A DNA stretch of 64,000 bases from Cichorium intybus (taxonomy: Eukaryota; Streptophyta; Magnoliopsida; Asterales; Asteraceae): the NCBI GenBank assembly GCA_023525715.1, contig CM042012.1, forward strand, positions 122,809,205-122,873,204, written 5' to 3'. This document shows, in pieces, positions 63,613-64,000 of the stretch. A program made the translations under genes and the position numbers. The notes beneath the pieces were generated by a model that saw nothing but the letters and a program-made list of their open reading frames with translations, was not told the origin of the DNA and searched no databases. Within the stretch, counting starts at the first letter, position 1; each line of letters begins with the position of its first letter.

Positions 63613-64000
63613 TAAGGATGGGTGTTCATGTTAAACGGAGGAGCGGTAACCTAGAAAAGTTCTAAGCAGAAGTCAGTGGCTGACTCAACGTGCGAGTCCG
63701 AGTATATAGCAGTTAGTGAAGCTGTGAAGGAAGCTACATGGTTTAAGAACTTCATCGGCGATCTTAGCGTTGTCCCCAGCATCAATGACCCCCTTAAAGT
63801 CTTCTGTGATAATGAGGGTACAGTCGTACTGACTAAAGAATCCAAGGACCATGGGAGATCGACACATATACTCAAAAAGTAACACTATGTTCGAAACCGA
63901 GTTGAAGACAGAGACATTGTGGTGAGTAGGGTATCGTAAGAGGAGAATCCAGCCGATCCCTTCACCAAAACATTGTCGCGGTCCAAGCATGATGAGCATA
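63613..64000 (+). pseudogene. Copia RNase H C-terminal part, cut by the window end
   Basis: After frameshifts, the frame 63676-63882 carries ADSTCESEYIAVSEAVKEATW and FCDNEGTVVLTKESKDHGRS, the catalytic Glu and Asp regions of copia RNase H. A TAA follows HILKK. Further on, VEDRDIVVSRVS-stop-EENPADPFTKTLSRSKHDEH gives the usual polyprotein C-terminus with another stop. The PPT and 3' LTR must lie beyond the window. Confidence 0.75.

Overview
This is plant nuclear DNA, most likely from a eudicot. It is AT-rich and holds a spliced B-box zinc-finger gene. Almost everything else is transposon: Ty1-copia and Ty3-gypsy type LTR elements primed by initiator Met-tRNA, an L1-type LINE, a hAT relic, MITEs and very long (AT)n tracts. 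The repeat style is compatible with Asteraceae, but that is an impression, not something the sequence proves. The only recognisable host gene is a truncated-looking class IV BBX (two B-boxes) at 41.4-42.1 kb.

Layout. 1-6.7 kb: fragments of a minus-strand copia family (LTR pieces, an RNase H relic, a second LTR with non-coding interior), a degenerate LINE ORF1 (RRM) relic, a MITE and a poly(T)-only retro-insertion. 6.7-40.0 kb: a nest of LTR elements that can be dissected with direct target-site duplications. A plus-strand coding-free gypsy-like element (element A, 6745-39974, 5' LTR truncated) received a minus-strand coding-free element (element B, 7646-31613, TSD GAAAT). The right LTR of B then received two related minus-strand, gag/protease-only copia-like elements: C (14665-22026, TSD ATACT) and D (23151-30714, TSD TATAC). 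Each empty site can be read in a sister LTR inside the window. 40.0-44.4 kb: a hAT transposase relic, the BBX gene, and a LINE with an open 541-codon frame lying where BBX intron 2 should be. 44.4-53.2 kb: AT-rich spacer, a gypsy gag relic with its PBS and LTR, and a copia gag relic with a 197-bp LTR. 53.8-57.5 kb: a cluster of (AT)n tracts, three of whose intervals are bounded by terminal inverted repeats. 57.5-64 kb: a minisatellite, a diverged relative of the element B LTR, and a plus-strand copia element running off the window, with a long open reverse transcriptase frame but broken integrase and RNase H.

Most notable observation: the non-coding interiors of elements C and D each carry four hairpins at equivalent places, two between PBS and gag and two between protease and PPT. 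All eight share an almost invariant 22-nt apical loop, while their stems differ in sequence and stay paired through compensatory changes. Other hairpin modules with conserved loops lie nearby. This points to a structured RNA region under selection in a non-autonomous retroelement family. Its role (packaging, dimerisation, translation control or small-RNA production) is unknown.

Limits: all pairings, repeat matches and mismatch counts were made by eye, with no alignment, folding or database search.
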